NCBI GenBank assembly: GCA_026414765.1
Contig: JAOAIJ010000024.1
Span: forward strand, 1-64,000
DNA from: Clostridia bacterium
Lineage (GTDB): Bacteria; Bacillota; Clostridia; Acetivibrionales; DSM-27016
DNA: 64,000 nucleotides
Direction: 5' to 3'
In this document: positions 62,821 through 64,000 of the stretch, piece by piece
How the letters are laid out: every line of letters begins with the position of its first letter
Numbering within the stretch: the first letter of the stretch is position 1
Translations under genes and position numbers: made by a program
The notes under the pieces: generated by a model
What the model saw: only the letters and a program-made list of their open reading frames with translations
Database searches by the model: none
Told to the model about the DNA's origin: nothing

Positions 62821-64000
62821 ATGGGATATATTAGCATTATAAGACAGATATGGGTATATATGCGCTTCGTTAGGCCATATATAAAAGTTCAATATTACAT
62901 TATTCTAATTACATTAATAACTTCACTACTTGAACTCGCCAGTCCTCTTGTAAACAAATTTCTAATAGATGAATTCTTTATCAACAGAAATTTCAGTGTG
63001 TTGTATGTTGTGGTAGCTTTGCAGGTGTTGCTGGTGGCTTTTGCACAAATATTTTCGTCCTCAAGGAATTATCTTATAAGTTACCTAGGAAACCAGCTGT
63101 CTTTCAGACTAAGAAAAAATATTTTTAAGAAAGCCCTGGGAAGCAAAGAAGATAATAGGAGCTTTGATGTAGGTGATATCTATGTAGTTTTCGAGAGAGA
63201 TGTATTTTGTATTGAACAGACCCTTATTAACTCAATTCTTGAAATGATGCTTGTGATCTTTAACCTCATAATAATGTCTTCAATTATGTTGTCTATAAGC
63301 TGGAAGTTTTACCTTGCATTATTTATTACACTACCTATTTCACTTATTAACAATAACATGTGGTTTGGTAAGCTTATGAAAAGAAACCAAGCAGAAAAAG
63401 AGAGCTTTGGCGAAATGTTTAACTTTGTTAACGAAGCTCTTAATAATACAAAGTATCTGAAGCTTACAGCTAAGCAGAAATATACTGAAAGAAAGTTCGT
63501 AAACAGGAATAAAGAGACCATCAGAAAGGTCTTTGCACATTTTAGGATAACTTTGATTACAAGTAGTATAAATGGTGTTGTAAGTATTATTGATACTATT
63601 GCCTCTCTACTTGTGGGCGGGGGCCTTGTGTACTCTGGAGATTTGTCCATAGGTGGATATCTAGCCCTGGTTTCTTACAAAAGCATATTTTCTGTAAAAC
63701 TATACAAGTTAGTTAACTTTAAGATTGATACACACCAAATTATGAATGCAATGTCCAGAATTAATAGTATAATGTCTACTCCTCAAGAATATTCGGGCGG
63801 TGAAAAGGTGTACAAGGTTGAAGGAGATATATGTATGAAGGATATAGATTTTAGATATCCTGATGGAAAAAAAGTATTGGATTCTTTTAATTTGCACATA
63901 AAGAGCAAAGAAAAAATCGCTATCGTAGGTGAAAGTGGAAGTGGTAAAACCACTCTAGTCAATCTTATATTAGGGCTTTATAGGGTAGACGCGGGAGAAA
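62821..64000 (+). CDS. ABC exporter, fused permease-ATPase (cut by window end)
   Basis: A partial gene of at least 393 codons running off the right edge. The permease half has about six membrane helices (starting near VQYYIILITLITSLLELASPLV). The ATPase half begins near VEGDICMKDIDFRYPDGKKVL and reaches Walker A GESGSGKTTLVN before the sequence stops. There is no C39 peptidase domain at the N-terminus. This is the ABCB-type homodimeric exporter layout used for lipids, peptides and natural products. GGGAGGA precedes the ATG. It follows the GH13 gene by 140 bp on the same strand and is the likely export route of the second cluster. Confidence 0.9.
   Translation, partial: MGYISIIRQIWVYMRFVRPYIKVQYYIILITLITSLLELASPLVNKFLIDEFFINRNFSVLYVVVALQVLLVAFAQIFSSSRNYLISYLGNQLSFRLRKNIFKKALGSKEDNRSFDVGDIYVVFERDVFCIEQTLINSILEMMLVIFNLIIMSSIMLSISWKFYLALFITLPISLINNNMWFGKLMKRNQAEKESFGEMFNFVNEALNNTKYLKLTAKQKYTERKFVNRNKETIRKVFAHFRITLITSSINGVVSIIDTIASLLVGGGLVYSGDLSIGGYLALVSYKSIFSVKLYKLVNFKIDTHQIMNAMSRINSIMSTPQEYSGGEKVYKVEGDICMKDIDFRYPDGKKVLDSFNLHIKSKEKIAIVGESGSGKTTLVNLILGLYRVDAGE

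Overview
The window looks like chromosomal DNA of a low-GC, Gram-positive anaerobe of the clostridial type, most like the cellulolytic Ruminiclostridium group. The pointers are AT-rich sequence, strong AGGAGG-type ribosome sites, frequent TTG/GTG starts, ferredoxin-type Fe-S proteins, extracellular starch enzymes and many two-component systems. The genus is an inference. No rRNA, intact tRNA, CRISPR array or insertion sequence was seen.

Layout. 1-4.4 kb: a sensor kinase, a roughly 0.9 kb non-coding stretch with promoter, palindrome and structured-leader signals, then a secreted alpha-amylase with three nearly identical starch-binding repeats. 4.6-19.1 kb: a co-directional run of 15 genes that looks like a thiotemplated natural-product cluster without a normal NRPS line. 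It has two free carrier proteins, a stand-alone adenylation protein with half a condensation domain, three BtrH-like (papain-fold) putative acyltransferases, a radical SAM/SPASM enzyme, a GT28-type glycosyltransferase, an MtnA-like isomerase beside an MTA-phosphorylase-like enzyme, a VOC protein, a QueG-like Fe-S protein and an antiporter. It ends in two alkylation-repair genes (tag, ogt). 19.1-53.2 kb is mostly housekeeping and cell-surface genes: a PAS kinase, M24 peptidase, ZIP transporter, DUF885 peptidase, a two-component/ABC operon, an AI-2E family permease, a DEAD-box helicase, an FAD oxidoreductase, ABC-F, an ArsR-controlled redox/membrane operon, a MEMO-like lipoprotein, alpha-2-macroglobulin, patatin and topoisomerase III. 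It ends with an unusual operon of GHKL kinase, two membrane-anchored fibronectin-III proteins and a LytTR regulator. 53.4-64 kb: a second co-directional group that runs off the right edge: a zinc alcohol dehydrogenase, a methyltransferase, a three-part FAAL / carrier / BtrH-like protein, a GH13 enzyme without a signal peptide, and an ABC exporter.

How it works together (inference). In the first cluster the adenylation protein would load a carrier, and the BtrH-like proteins would move acyl groups from carrier to acceptor, as BtrH does from BtrI in butirosin synthesis and as a papain-like transacylase does in closthioamide assembly. The radical SAM, glycosyltransferase, VOC and Fe-S proteins would tailor the product. 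The MtnA/MTAP-like pair would recycle or use MTA or 5'-deoxyadenosine. Tag and Ogt may protect the producer if the product alkylates DNA. The second cluster uses the same carrier plus BtrH-like logic fused in one protein. These two loci are the best candidates for an undescribed system.
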